From: Haliscomenobacter sp.
Lineage (GTDB): Bacteria; Bacteroidota; Bacteroidia; Chitinophagales; Saprospiraceae
DNA length: 64,000 bases
Direction: 5' to 3'
Assembly (NCBI RefSeq): GCF_016718685.1
Contig: NZ_JADKCX010000007.1
Coordinates: 74,994 to 138,993 of the forward strand
Within the stretch, counting starts at the first letter, position 1. Every line of letters begins with the position of its first letter. Positions 48,383 to 58,913 of the stretch are shown here, one piece after another. The notes beneath the pieces were generated by a model. That model was not told where the DNA came from and ran no database searches. It was given only the letters and a program-made list of their open reading frames with translations. A program made the translations under genes and the position numbers.

Positions 48383-48430
48383 TTTAGCGTAAATTCGCTA
48401 TTTATCTTTCAGAATTTAGCGTAAATTCGC
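48383..48430. repeat. Two direct copies of TTTAGCGTAAATTCGC
   Basis: The 16-mer lies at 48383-48398 and 48415-48430, exactly 32 bases apart (about three helical turns), ~90 bases upstream of the acyl-CoA dehydrogenase ATG. Spacing and position fit a tandem operator. Confidence 0.55.
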
Positions 48431-48465
48431 AAATTGTTTAGCCTCAACCTTAACCAGACCAAATA

Positions 48466-48492
48466 GAGGGTGTGCAGGTTGTGCACACCCTC
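48466..48492 (+). promoter_or_regulatory. Hairpin in the acyl-CoA dehydrogenase leader
   Basis: GAGGGTGTGCA / TGCACACCCTC, 11 bp perfect with a 5-base loop, 25 bases before the ATG at 48517. It could be a weak terminator (followed by TTTGTACTTT) or a leader structure. Confidence 0.5.
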
Positions 48493-48516
48493 TTTGTACT
48501 TTCAAACCAGATTGCG

Positions 48517-49669
48517 ATGAATTTTCAGTTGTCGGAAGAACACTTGGCCGTGCAAGCCGCTGCACGTGAATTTGCCCAAAAAGAACTCAAGCCGGGCGTC
48601 ATCGAACGCGATTCCAAAATGGAATACCCCTAAGAGCAAATCAACGGATGGGAGAATTGGGCTTTTTGGGCATGATGGTCTCCCGGAATACGGTGGCGGC
48701 GGGATGGACTCCCTTTCTTACGTATTGGCCATGGAAGAAATTTCCAAAGTAGACAATTCCTGCTCCGTCATCATGTCGGTCAACAATTCCCTGGTCTGCT
48801 GGGGCATTGAGACCTTCGGCAGCGCCGAGCAAAAGGCAAATACCTACCCAAACTTGCTACTGGCGAATGGATCGGCGCCTTTTGCCTTTCCGAACCCGAA
48901 GCAGGTAGCGATGCCACCCACCAGCGAACCACTGCCGTAGACATGGGCGACCACTACCTGCTCAACGGCACCAAAAACTGGATCACCAACGGCGGCACCT
49001 CCAAACTTCACCTGGTGATGGCGCAAACCAACCCCGAACTCGGCTCACGCGGCATCAACTGCCTGATCGTAGAAACCAGTTCAGAAGGAGTAGCCATCGG
49101 GGCGAAAGAAGATAAACTCGGCATCCGTTCTTCCGATACCCACACCATTATGTATACGGATGTAAAAGTGCCCAAAGAAAACCGCATCGGCGAGGATGGT
49201 TTCGGCTTCAAGTTTGCCATGAAAACCCTTTCAGGCGGGCGCATTGGCATTGCCTCGCAAGCCCTGGGGATTGCGGGTGGCTCATATGAACTGGCGCTGG
49301 CTTATTCCAAAGAACGCAGCGCCTTCGGCAAACCCATCCACCAACACCAGGCCATCGCCTTCAAGCTGGCCGACATGGCCATGGAAATTGAAGCGGCCAA
49401 ACTGATGGTGTACCGCGCCTCCTGGCTCAAAGATCAACATGGACGATGTTGCGGCCAGCGCCATGGCCAAATTGTACGCCTCCGAAGTGGCCATGCGCCA
49501 TACCGTAGAAGCCGTTCAAATCCACGGCGGCTATGGTTTTGTGAAAGAATACCACGTGGAGCGCCTCATGCGCGATGCTAAAATCACCCAGATTTACGAA
49601 GGCACCTCGGAGGTGCAGCGGATTGTGATTTCGCGGGAGGTAACGACGGGAAAACCATATCTGCCGTAG
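48517..49669 (+). pseudogene. Acyl-CoA dehydrogenase, about four frameshifts
   Basis: About 383 residues once joined. Start MNFQLSEEHLAVQAAAREFA (ATG 48517); then LGFLGMMVSPEYGGGGMDSL, FAD-binding ITNG, SGGRIGIASQALGIAGGSYE, and the catalytic Glu in IYEGTSEVQRIVISRE. Slips near 48625, 48665, 48835-48890 and 49435. Oxidises acyl-CoA (short or medium chain) in fatty-acid or amino-acid breakdown; the FAD enzyme passes electrons to ETF. The frame ends in TAG at 49667 next to hairpin element C. Confidence 0.88.
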
Positions 49670-49781
49670 AGGGTTCGTAGTTCGAAGGTTCGGGGGTTCG
49701 AGGGTTGCACACAACGCCCGAACCCTCGAACAACAACGAACCCTCGAACCCCAAACTACGAACCCCCGAACCCCCGAACCC
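49669..49781. repeat. GGGTTCG-word hairpin, element C
   Basis: Left arm AGGGTTCGTAGTTCGAAGG to TTCGAGGGTTG (49669-49707); right arm CCCGAACCCTCGAAC to CGAACCCCCGAACCC (49717-49781), with the right arm longer. It lies between convergent genes; the C-terminal codons of the EamA gene are inside it. Confidence 0.85.
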
Positions 49782-50652
49782 GCTTCAGCAGCGGATACGA
49801 AAACACCACCGCCATAATCACCGCCGCGCCCCAATAAAAATTAGCACTGAGTTCTTTATCTTCATTCAACAGCAACCAGGCCAACACGATGGCGTATACC
49901 GGCTCCAGGTTCATGCTGAGGTTGGAGACAAAAGCCGAAAGGTGTTTGAGCGCATTTAGCGCCAAGGCATAGCCAAAAGTAGTACACAGCAAAGCCAACA
50001 GGAGCAAATAACCCCAATCGCTCCACTGCGGCGGCAACATCACCGGAAAACTCCCATTGTACCAGCTCGAACCCAAAATCACCAGGCCTAAAAACACGCA
50101 AGCGCTACTCAATTCGATGAACGTCATGCTCAGGGAATCGAGCTGTGCCACCTGTGCTTTGTTCAAAATGGAAAAAGTGGCCGCTAAAATGGCCGAAACC
50201 ACGCCCACCAATAAACCGTCCATCATCGAAAAGTCGATACCATTCACCACCAGTGCCATCCCGGGGATGATCAGGAGGCCCAGGCCAATCTCGAGGAGGT
50301 TGAATTTTTTCTTCAGGATAATTGGTTCCAGAATGGCGGAAAAAAGGGAGGTAGAACCCATCGCCAGCACCCCAATGGAAGAATTGGAGAGTTTGATGGC
50401 ACCATAAAAAGTCAACCAATGCAAGCCAACAATGATACCGATACCGATCAAACTCCACAATTGGCGACGGGGTAAGCTGCGAACCAACTTAAAGGTGTTG
50501 ATCAACAACATCAAACTCAAGGCCGTGATCAATACCCGCCACCAGACCAATACCAGTGCACTCAATTGAATCAATTTTCCCAAAATGGCGGTGAAACCAA
50601 AGAGCAGAACCGCAAAATGGAGTTGGAGGTAGGCTTTTTGTGCAGCTGACAT
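49756..50652 (-). CDS. EamA-family (DMT) membrane transporter
   Basis: 298 residues, ten hydrophobic helices in two EamA halves (LQLHFAVLLFGFTAILGKLI; LLLALLCTTFGYALALNALK). Probably exports small metabolites or amino acids; substrate unknown. The last residues (RVRGFGGS) and the stop are encoded by hairpin element C, so the natural C-terminus probably ended near LLKR and was extended by the repeat. Intact. Confidence 0.88.
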   Translation of the reverse strand: MSAAQKAYLQLHFAVLLFGFTAILGKLIQLSALVLVWWRVLITALSLMLLINTFKLVRSLPRRQLWSLIGIGIIVGLHWLTFYGAIKLSNSSIGVLAMGSTSLFSAILEPIILKKKFNLLEIGLGLLIIPGMALVVNGIDFSMMDGLLVGVVSAILAATFSILNKAQVAQLDSLSMTFIELSSACVFLGLVILGSSWYNGSFPVMLPPQWSDWGYLLLLALLCTTFGYALALNALKHLSAFVSNLSMNLEPVYAIVLAWLLLNEDKELSANFYWGAAVIMAVVFSYPLLKRVRGFGGS

Positions 50653-50728
50653 TGAACTATTCCTTGTGTTTAGACATTAAGTTGGCAAGATAAAATCTTT
50701 TTAACCATTACCATTAATTCAGAAAATC

Positions 50729-51196
50729 ATGCTACAAGTTGGAGATAAGGCCCCGGCCTTTACCTTGTTTTCCAGTGACAAAAAAGAAGTAAAGTTGGAA
50801 GACTTTCAGGGACAAAATGTCGTTTTGTTGTTTTTTCCGCTGGCATTTACCAGCGTTTGTACCACCGAATTGTGTACCATGCGTGACGACATCGCTTTTT
50901 ATCAGGGACTAAACGCACAAATCCTGGGTATTTCCGTGGATTCCGTGTTTACTTTAGCCAAATTCAAAGACGAGCAACACTTAAATTTCCCTTTATTGTC
51001 TGATTTTAATAAAGCGGTATCTACTGCCTACGAAGCCCTCTATCCGGTTTTTGGTTTTGGGATGCAAGGGGTTTCCAAACGCGCCGCTTTTGTAATTGAT
51101 GGAGAAGGTGTAATCCGTTATGCCGAAGTGTTGGAAAATGCCGGAGAATTGCCGAATTTTGCGGATGTAAAAGCCGCGCTTGCCGCTCCTAATTAA
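50729..51196 (+). CDS. Peroxiredoxin (AhpC/TSA, atypical or AhpE/BCP-like)
   Basis: 155 residues. Peroxidatic Cys44 in FTSVCTTELC, with Cys49 as possible resolving residue; the P-x3-T-x2-C context is FPLAFTSVC. Reduces peroxides in the cytosol. Intact. Start ATG 50729. Confidence 0.92.
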   Translation: MLQVGDKAPAFTLFSSDKKEVKLEDFQGQNVVLLFFPLAFTSVCTTELCTMRDDIAFYQGLNAQILGISVDSVFTLAKFKDEQHLNFPLLSDFNKAVSTAYEALYPVFGFGMQGVSKRAAFVIDGEGVIRYAEVLENAGELPNFADVKAALAAPN

Positions 51197-51278
51197 TTGC
51201 TAGTTGCAATTGAGCAGTTTTGACCAGCACAATGCTGGTCAAAACGCTAAAGCTAAACTAGTTACATCTAAATAAACA

Positions 51279-51581
51279 ATGATTACTGCTTACAATCCTG
51301 AGGTAGAAGAACTTGAAGAAGTATTGGTAGAGGATGATATTGATGAGCTCCTTGGCCACCATTCTCGCTTAATTGTGTACAACGACGATCACAATACCTT
51401 TGATTGGGTCATTCAGTGTTTCATTGAAGTTTTGGAATACCCTCATGACCAGTCCGAACAACTGGCCTTGATTATCCACTTCAAAGGAAAAGCTACCGTA
51501 AAAACTGCACCCAAGAAAGAGCTCAAACCCAAAAAAGATGCACTTGTCGATCGAGGCTTATCTGCAGTGATCGAGGACTAA
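51279..51581 (+). CDS. clpS: ClpS adaptor of the Clp protease
   Basis: 100 residues. Core LIVYNDDHNTFDWVIQCFIE (the ND-DHNT signature and substrate pocket) and HFKGKATVKTAPKKEL; the ClpA/C-contact end RGLSAVIED is retained. Delivers N-degron proteins to ClpAP/ClpCP. Intact. Confidence 0.93.
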   Translation: MITAYNPEVEELEEVLVEDDIDELLGHHSRLIVYNDDHNTFDWVIQCFIEVLEYPHDQSEQLALIIHFKGKATVKTAPKKELKPKKDALVDRGLSAVIED

Positions 51582-51734
51582 TTTATTTCTTTTCCGTCTC
51601 CTTAGCACCCGCCATCGTTTTGTCAAACAAATTTAAAAGCCTATTTTTGCGTTTAAGCGAAAAAAGCTTGCCCTAAATCCCTCAAATTAATGGTTTGCAG
51701 AAATTTTATTTTGTCACCTAGCGCTAAAGTGTAA

Positions 51735-52518
51735 ATGGAATACCCTACCATCAAGGACGGTAAATACACATATATTGAGACCAAAGGCGGAGAAGAAACC
51801 CTCATCCTGTTGCACGGTCTGTTTGGTGCTTTGAGTAACTTCGAAGGCATCATAGCAGCATTTGGCCAGTCTTACAATGTAGTGATTCCCATTTTGCCCA
51901 TGTTTGAATTGCCCATCCGCGAAGTGTCGGTGATGGGTTTGGTAGACCATCTCTCAGATTTTATTCGAGACAAAGGGTACGGGAAAGTGCATTTGTTGGG
52001 CAATTCTCTGGGTGGGCACATTGCCTTGTTGTACACCTTAGCCAATCAAGATAAGATCGCATCATTGATTTTAACGGGTAGCTCCGGTTTGTTCGAAAGC
52101 GCGATGGGCAATAGTTTCCCCAAACGTGGTGATTTTGAATTCATTAAGAAAAAAACCCAGGATACGTTCTTCGACCCCAGCATTGCCAGCAACGAACTGA
52201 TCAACGAAGTATACAGCATTGTCAACGACCGCAACCGCGCCATCAGGGTCATCGCTACTTCAAAATCAGCGGTTCGGCACAACTTGGGGGATAAATTGCA
52301 CAACATCAAAGTACCTACTTTACTCATATGGGGGCGTCAAGACCAGGTCACCCCCTGCATTTGTAGGCGAAAAATTCCACGAATTGATCCCTCATTCCCG
52401 CCTACACCTGATTGAGCAATGTGGCCATGCCCCAATGATGGAGAAAAAAGACGACTTTAACCGGTACCTCAGCACCTTTTTACAGGAAGTTTCCGGGCTG
52501 GTTTCGGTTGGTAAATAA
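51735..52518 (+). pseudogene. Alpha/beta hydrolase, one frameshift
   Basis: About 260 residues once joined. Oxyanion region LLHGLFGALSNF; nucleophile Ser91 in LLGNSLGGHIALL; acid in WGRQDQVTP; His in EQCGHAPMMEK. The slip is in the C-run at 52351-52355 (five C; four restores PAFVGEKFHELIP). Esterase or lactonase-like, substrate unknown. The stop precedes hairpin element J. Confidence 0.88.
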
Positions 52519-52523
52519 CATTG

Positions 52524-52597
52524 AAAGTTGAGGAGTTGAGCGGTTGAGAAGTTGAGGCTACCGCAGCGACTTCTCAACCGCTCAACTCCTCAACTTT
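52524..52597. repeat. GTTGAGAAG-word hairpin, element J (perfect 28 bp)
   Basis: AAAGTTGAGGAGTTGAGCGG and TTGAGAAG (52524-52551) are exactly mirrored at 52570-52597; the loop is 18 bases. It lies just after the hydrolase stop and 70 bases before the M1 peptidase gene. Confidence 0.92.
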
Positions 52598-52668
52598 TTA
52601 TCCCCCACATCGGGTGATTTTATTTAAATAAACCATACTTATTTTTCGCGGAAAAAATAAACAGCAAC

Positions 52669-55302
52669 ATGAAAAAAATCTTGTGGTTGTTGTGCATCAC
52701 CTTGATTGTAGGTGCCTGCTCAACCCAAAAACCAGTGACCACTAAAACTGAACCCGCCCAGGAGCTGGTAGCTGAGGTGGATATGGATACCCTGGATGTA
52801 ACGGCTCTTGAAGAAGAGGAGGAAGAAGAAGGGGAAGAAGTAGCGACTACCTTGTCACCCTATACCCCCAGTGCCCAGCGCATCAATGACCTGCTGCACA
52901 CCAAAATCGATGTACGATTTGATTGGGCCAAAGAAGAAGTCATCGGCAAAGCTACCCTCAAGTTGAAACCATACTTTAATCCAACGTCGACATTGACCCT
53001 GGATGCCAAAGGAATGGAGTTTAAAAAAGTGCAATTTGCAGGCAAAGATCAGCAGCTGAAATACAATTATGACGGCCAGCAAATTGTCATCCAATTGGGT
53101 CGCTCTTTCAATCGAAATGAAGAATATACTATTGATTTTGAATACATCGCTCGCCCAAAAGGCGATGGAGGCAGTGATGCAATCACCTCCAATCAGGGTT
53201 TGTTTTTCATCAACCCTCGGGGAGAAGAAATGGACAAACCACAACAGATTTGGACCCAGGGCGAAACCGAATGGAACTCCCGTTGGTTTCCCACCATCGA
53301 TAAACCCAACGAACGTTGTACCCAGGAGTTGTACGTCACCGTTGATCAAAAATTTAAAACCCTTTCCAACGGCTTGTTGACTTCTTCAACGAACAATGCC
53401 GATGGTACCCGTACCGACTATTGGAAAATGGACATGCCCCATGCGCCCTACTTGTTTATGTTGGCCGTGGGTGATTTTGCCATCGTGAAAGACAAATGGC
53501 GCAACATCGAAGTGTCTTATTATGTAGAGCCAGAATATGAGGCCGATGCCCGCGATATTTTTGCCCATACCCCCGAGATGCTTGAATTTTTCTCCAACAA
53601 ACTGGGCGTAAACTACCCTTGGCCAAAATTCTCCCAAATCGTCGTGCGCGATTATGTGTCGGGCGCTATGGAGAATACCACCGCAGTTATTTTTGGCGAT
53701 TTTGTCCAAAAACACAAATGGGAACTCATCGACGATTCCAATGACAAAATTGTAGCCCACGAGCTATTTCACCATTGGTTTGGCGATTACGTCACCAGCG
53801 AAAGTTGGCCCAACCTGACCATGAATGAAGGCTTTGCCAATTATTCGGAATACCTCTGGTTTGAACACAAGTATGGCTCTGATTATGCCGATCACCACCT
53901 GTACACCGAGCAAGGTGGATACATTGGTTCGGCATCAGGTGGAATCCACCCGCTGATCCACTTTGGTGTAGCCGACAAAGACGATATGTTTGATGCCCAC
54001 AGCTACAACAAGGGGGGCGCAACCCTGCACATGTTGCGCCGTCATGTTGGTGATGAGGCATTTTTCACGGCACTGAAAAACTACCTGACCCAAAATGCGT
54101 TCAAACCGGTTGAAGCACACAACCTGCGCCTGGCCATGGAGGAAGTCAGTGGCGAAGACCTCAACTGGTTTTTCAACCAATGGTATTTTGCCTCCGGACA
54201 CCCCCAACTGAACATTGAATACAGCTACGATGCTACCGCTAAAGAAGCGGTAATGCAGGTAACCCAAAACCAGAGTGAAAAAGGAGTTCCTGGCGTATTT
54301 GTACTACCTGTAGCAGTGGATGTCTATGCTGAAGGCCGCAGCACCCGCCACAACATCCGGGTAGACCAGCGCGAGCAAACCTTCCGTTTTCCTGCAGCTG
54401 TGCAACCAGACTTGATCAATTTTGATGCAGAACGCTTTTTATTGGCCGAAATTGAGGACAATAAATCTGAAGAGGATCTGGTCTTTCAATTCAAAAATGC
54501 CCGTAAGTTCATGGACCGCAATGAAGCCATTGAGCGCTTGATTGGCCTGGAAAGCGACCAGGTGCCTAGCATCCTGAGTGCAGCGTTGAATGATCCATTT
54601 TTCTCCATTCGTTCCATTGCACTCGATAATTTACCTCAGGAACTTCCGGCTGATGTGTTGAAAAAACTGCGCGACCTGGCCCAAAATGACCCGCACTCCG
54701 AAGTGCGTGCCAAGTCGCTGGCGGCCCTGGCCGAAAATGGAGACCCGCAAACTTTGACGGTTGCCAAAGCCGCTATTGAAAAGGAGCAAGCCTTGAGTGT
54801 GCGCGCCAGTGCCTTGGGAATCATCTTTGAAAAAGACGAAGCAGAAGGATTGGCGCTTGCTGAAAAATTGGGCGAAAACGCCAAAGGCCCACTTTTGGAA
54901 GCCATTGCGGGCATTTTCACGGAAAATGGTGACGCTAAATATTTGCCATTTTTTGAAAAACGTTTGAAAGATGTGGATGGCTTTACCGCCATTTCTTTCT
55001 TTGAAGGCTACCAAATTCTGGCTTCACGTGGAGATCAAGCTACCCTTGATAAAACCATCGAAACCCTGACGTCTTTTGGTGCAAGTACCACCCCTTCACT
55101 TTGGCGTCGATTTGGTGCCGTAAAAGCGCTGAACGATTTGCGGAATGATTTTCGGGTAAAAGCACGTGGGGCCAGTGGGGCAGAAAAAACCCAGTTCAGC
55201 GCCTCAGCTGACCGCATCGCCAAAATCATCGATGAACTGAAAAGTAAAGAAACCAATGCCGAATTGAAGGCAGTTTATGACCAATTGCCCGTGATCAAGT
55301 AA
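52669..55302 (+). CDS. M1-family aminopeptidase lipoprotein
   Basis: 877 residues; lipoprotein signal with Cys17 (LIVGACSTQ). Exopeptidase motif GAMEN (about residue 333), zinc site HELFHHWFG (about 364) and Glu in NEGFANYSEYLW. C-terminal HEAT-like repeats (LSAALNDPFFSIRSIALDNL and PHSEVRAKSLAALAENGDP). An acidic Glu-rich linker follows the signal (EEEEEEGEE). Removes N-terminal residues of peptides, probably periplasmic or outer-leaflet. Intact. Confidence 0.95.
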   Translation: MKKILWLLCITLIVGACSTQKPVTTKTEPAQELVAEVDMDTLDVTALEEEEEEEGEEVATTLSPYTPSAQRINDLLHTKIDVRFDWAKEEVIGKATLKLKPYFNPTSTLTLDAKGMEFKKVQFAGKDQQLKYNYDGQQIVIQLGRSFNRNEEYTIDFEYIARPKGDGGSDAITSNQGLFFINPRGEEMDKPQQIWTQGETEWNSRWFPTIDKPNERCTQELYVTVDQKFKTLSNGLLTSSTNNADGTRTDYWKMDMPHAPYLFMLAVGDFAIVKDKWRNIEVSYYVEPEYEADARDIFAHTPEMLEFFSNKLGVNYPWPKFSQIVVRDYVSGAMENTTAVIFGDFVQKHKWELIDDSNDKIVAHELFHHWFGDYVTSESWPNLTMNEGFANYSEYLWFEHKYGSDYADHHLYTEQGGYIGSASGGIHPLIHFGVADKDDMFDAHSYNKGGATLHMLRRHVGDEAFFTALKNYLTQNAFKPVEAHNLRLAMEEVSGEDLNWFFNQWYFASGHPQLNIEYSYDATAKEAVMQVTQNQSEKGVPGVFVLPVAVDVYAEGRSTRHNIRVDQREQTFRFPAAVQPDLINFDAERFLLAEIEDNKSEEDLVFQFKNARKFMDRNEAIERLIGLESDQVPSILSAALNDPFFSIRSIALDNLPQELPADVLKKLRDLAQNDPHSEVRAKSLAALAENGDPQTLTVAKAAIEKEQALSVRASALGIIFEKDEAEGLALAEKLGENAKGPLLEAIAGIFTENGDAKYLPFFEKRLKDVDGFTAISFFEGYQILASRGDQATLDKTIETLTSFGASTTPSLWRRFGAVKALNDLRNDFRVKARGASGAEKTQFSASADRIAKIIDELKSKETNAELKAVYDQLPVIK

Positions 55303-55410
55303 ATCTTGAACCAGCTTTTGGATTTTTTTGTTGTCTATTTAACTTGGGTGAATTTGTACTTTAATCTGGCCATTTGCAGACCGAAGTGTGAATTTAACCA
55401 AGTTCCGAAC

Positions 55411-55449
55411 AAAGGAACGTGTGGAAACTTGCTTTTCACACGTTCCTTT
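55411..55449 (+). terminator. Intrinsic terminator after the M1 peptidase gene
   Basis: AAAGGAACGTGTG / CACACGTTCCTTT, 13 bp stem, 13-base loop, weak T-tail (CATTATATTG). About 110 bases after the stop. Confidence 0.7.
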
Positions 55450-55488
55450 CATTATATTGTAGCTTGAATTACTTAAGTGAGGGATTTT

Positions 55489-58400
55489 ATGGCAATGCAA
55501 GACAACTACCGACTGTTGATTGAAAAGCTGGACGCTTTCATTCGCAAATATTACGTCAATAAGCTGATCCGTGGCGCTTTATACAGCGTTGGATTGATTC
55601 TGGGCTTATTCCTGATTGCGGCAGTGCTCGAATACTTTTACTATTTCGACACTACGGGACGCAAAATCTTGTTTTTTTCCTTCCTGGGGGTCAGTGCACT
55701 AGCCCTGGGATATTGGGTGATCGACCCGATGCTGCGCTATTTTCACCTGGGCCGGGTCATCAGCCATGAAAAAGCAGCACTGATCATTGGCGACCATTTC
55801 ACCAATGTAAAGGACAAATTGCTCAACGTACTCCAACTCAAACAACAGGCCAACGGGATAGACCATCAAGACCTGATTCTGGCGAGTATCAACCAGAAAT
55901 CGGAGGAAATCAAACCCGTACCCTTTAAAGCCGCCATCAACCTGGCGCAAAACCGCAAGTACCTGCGTTATGCATTGCCCCCCTTGTTGGTACTCTTGGT
56001 TTTGCTTTTTGCCGCACCTTCGGTCATTCGCGACAGTACCCAGCGTTTGTTGCAAAACGGCAAAGAATTTTTACGCCCTGCCCCCTTTGCTTTTGAATTG
56101 AATGAAGAAAAACTCACGGTCATCCAATACGAAGATTACGATCTGGAGATCAAAGTAGATGGCAGTCAATTGCCCAACGATGTTTTTATTGTGGTAGACG
56201 ACTACGAATACCGCATGACCAAAAAGAACCCTACGGAATTCAGCTACCGCTTCAATAAAGTAGAAAAAGATGTGCGCTTTAGCCTCCGCGGTGGAGGCGT
56301 AGATTCGCGCAACTACCTCCTCGCGGTGCTCAAAAAGCCAAACATTCGGGATTTTCAGGTAAAACTCAATTATCCCGATTACATCGGCCGCACCGATGAA
56401 GTATTGCAAAGCCTGGGTGATCTGGTGCTTCCCGTCGGAACCCAGGTGCAGTGGATTTTCAACACGGAATCTACCGATGCCATCAAAATGCTTTTTTCGC
56501 GCAGCAACAAAACTCAGTTGGCCACTCGACAGGGGGACGACCTCTTTTTGTTTGGAAAACGGGCCATGCTGGACGAAACTTACAAACTCATCGTTTCCAA
56601 CGAAGCCCTACCTAAAGGCGACTCGGTGACGTATTCCCTTACGATTATTCCCGACCAATACCCGGAAATTCGGGCGCAGACTTTTGAAGACAGCACGGAT
56701 GCCAATGTCAAATACTTTGCCGGTGAAGCCAGCGACGATTATGGCCTGCGGGTGCTCACCTTCAACTACCGCCTCCGCAAAGCCAAAAGTGACCCTGGGC
56801 AACTCCAATCCATCACCGTACAACGCCCCGAAGGCAAAAGCACTTCTTTTGAATATTCCTTTGATGCGCTGGAACTGGGCTTAAAGCCTGGTGATGAATT
56901 GAGTTACTACTTCGAGGTCAAAGACAACGACGCCGTCAACGGCAGCAAAGCAGCGCGCACCGGGGTGATGATCTTCTCCATGCCCAGCATCGAAGAGATG
57001 GAAAAACGCGCCGAGCAAAACGACGACAAGATTAAAGATAACCTAAAGGACGCTTTGGCCGAAGCCAAAAAATTGCAAGAGGAAATCCGCCGCTTGCAAG
57101 AGAAGCTGTTGCAGGAAAAAGACATCAACTGGCAAACCCGCAAGCAATTGGAAAAACTGCTGGAGCGCCAAAAAGAACTGGAAAAACAAATCAAGGAAGC
57201 CCAAAAAGCTTTTGAAGAAAATAAAAAGAACCAGGAACAGCTCGGTGAAACCCCCGAAGAACTGCAAGAGAAGCAGGAAATGCTAGAGGAACTCATGGAA
57301 TCCCTCGAAGACCCGGAGATGAAAGAACTCATGGAGAAAATCGAGAAACTCATGCAGGAAATGGAAAAAGACCAGGCCCTGGAGATGATGGAGCAAATGA
57401 AAGACCAGAACGAAAAGCGGGAGAACGAACTGGAACGCATGGAGGAACTCTTCAAACAATTGGAACTCGAACAGGAGATCAACAAAGCTGCGGATAAACT
57501 GGACGAGATGGCCAAAAAAGCAGGAGGAACTCAGCGAAAAAACTGAAGACAAAAAAGAAGCCGCCGAGCAACTGGAAAAACAACAGGAAGAGCTCAATAA
57601 AGAATTTGAGGAGCTGGAGAAAAAGATGGAGGACATCGAGAAGAAGAACGAAGAACTCGAGAATCCCCAGAAAATGGATGACCCCAAAGAGGACATGGAG
57701 GACATCAAGCAGGACATGAAGGACAGCGAAAAACAGCTGGAGCAAAAGCAGAACAGCAAATCCGCCAAGTCACAAAAAAGTGCTGCGCAAAAAATGAAAA
57801 ACCAGGCCAACAAAATGCGCTCCCAGCAGCAAGCCAATCAAATGGAAGCGATGCAGGAAGACATGAAGATGTTGCGCCAATTGTTGGAGAACCTCGTCGG
57901 CCTTTCCTTTGACCAGGAAGACCTCATCAAGGGCTTGAACAAAACCGAAATCAATACGCCCCGCTACGTGCAGCAGGTACAACGGCAATTCAAAATCAAG
58001 GACGATTTCCGCGTGGCCGAAGATACCCTCAATGCCCTCAGCAAGCGGGTATTCCAAATTGAGTCTTTTGTGACGGAAAAGGTTTCCGAGATCAAAACCA
58101 ACATGCGCGAAAGCCTTGAATTGCTGGAAGAACGGGAAAAAGGCATGGCCTCCGACCGCCAGCAACGCACCATGAAAGGCCTCAACGACCTGGCACTGAT
58201 GCTGAGTGAAGTGCTCAACAACATGCAACAACAAATGTCGGGCATGATGTCGGGTAGCCAGATGTGCCAAAAACCGGGTCAACAAAAACCCGGCCAGGGC
58301 CAGGGCAATACACCCCAGGATAAAATGTCGCCCGGGCAGCAGCAACTCAACAAAGAGATGCAGAATGCCCGCGAAAAAATGAACCAAAAAGACGGCCAGG

Positions 58401-58831
58401 GTGGCCCCAATGCCAAAGAGTTTGCCCAAATGGCCGCCAAACAGGCCGCCATCCGCAAAGCGCTGGAAAAGCAATTGCGCAAACAGCAGCAGCAAGGCAA
58501 AGGCAGCAAGGAAACGCAAGACATCATTGACCAAATGGACCGCACGGAAACCGAATTGGTCAACAAGAAGTTGAGCAACGAAACCCTCAAGCGCCAACAA
58601 GACATCATGACGCGTTTGCTGGAACACGAAAAAGCCGAACGCGAACGCGAACTGGACGAAAAACGCAAGTCGGATTCGGCCCAAAATTTTGAACGCACAA
58701 CGCCTCCGGCTTTGCAGGAATACCTGAAAAAACGCCGCTCCGAAGTGGAAACGTACAAGACGGTGTCACCTGCGCTGAAGCCTTATTACAAGTCTTTGGT
58801 TGAGGAGTATTTTAAGACCTTGAAGGAGTAG
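55489..58831 (+). pseudogene. DUF4175-type membrane protein with long coiled coil, one frameshift
   Basis: About 1,114 residues once joined, from the ATG at 55489 (MAMQDNYRLLIEKLDAFIRK). Two or three N-terminal membrane helices (GALYSVGLILGLFLIAAVLE), a beta-rich periplasmic domain (VLKKPNIRDFQVKLNYPDYI), then ~350 residues of charged coiled coil (KKLQEEIRRLQEKLL...), and a Gln/Met-rich C-terminus. The slip is at 57518-57523 (six A; five restores AKKQEELSEKTEDKKEAAEQ). Role unknown; common in Bacteroidota. A homopolymer insertion suggests sequencing error. Confidence 0.85.
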
Positions 58832-58851
58832 GAGTAGATTTACTCATTCTC

Positions 58852-58898
58852 AAAAAAGCGCGTATGTCTGGTAAGTTGGCTGTACGCGCTTTTTTATT
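58852..58898 (+). terminator. Intrinsic terminator after the DUF4175 gene
   Basis: AAAAAAGCGCGTA / TACGCGCTTTTTT, 13 bp stem with an 18-base loop and T-tail, ~20 bases after the stop. Confidence 0.85.
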
Positions 58899-58913
58899 TT
58901 TTAACTCAGTTAC

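Noticed and set aside
52669..52860. Acidic run in the M1 peptidase as related to the poly-Asp runs
   Set aside because: It is a Glu-rich linker after a lipoprotein signal, a common spacer, not an Asp run.
56907..58684. Ser/Phe/Leu-rich frames opposite the DUF4175 gene
   Set aside because: They mirror Lys/Glu/Gln-rich coiled-coil codons; composition is fully explained by the sense strand.
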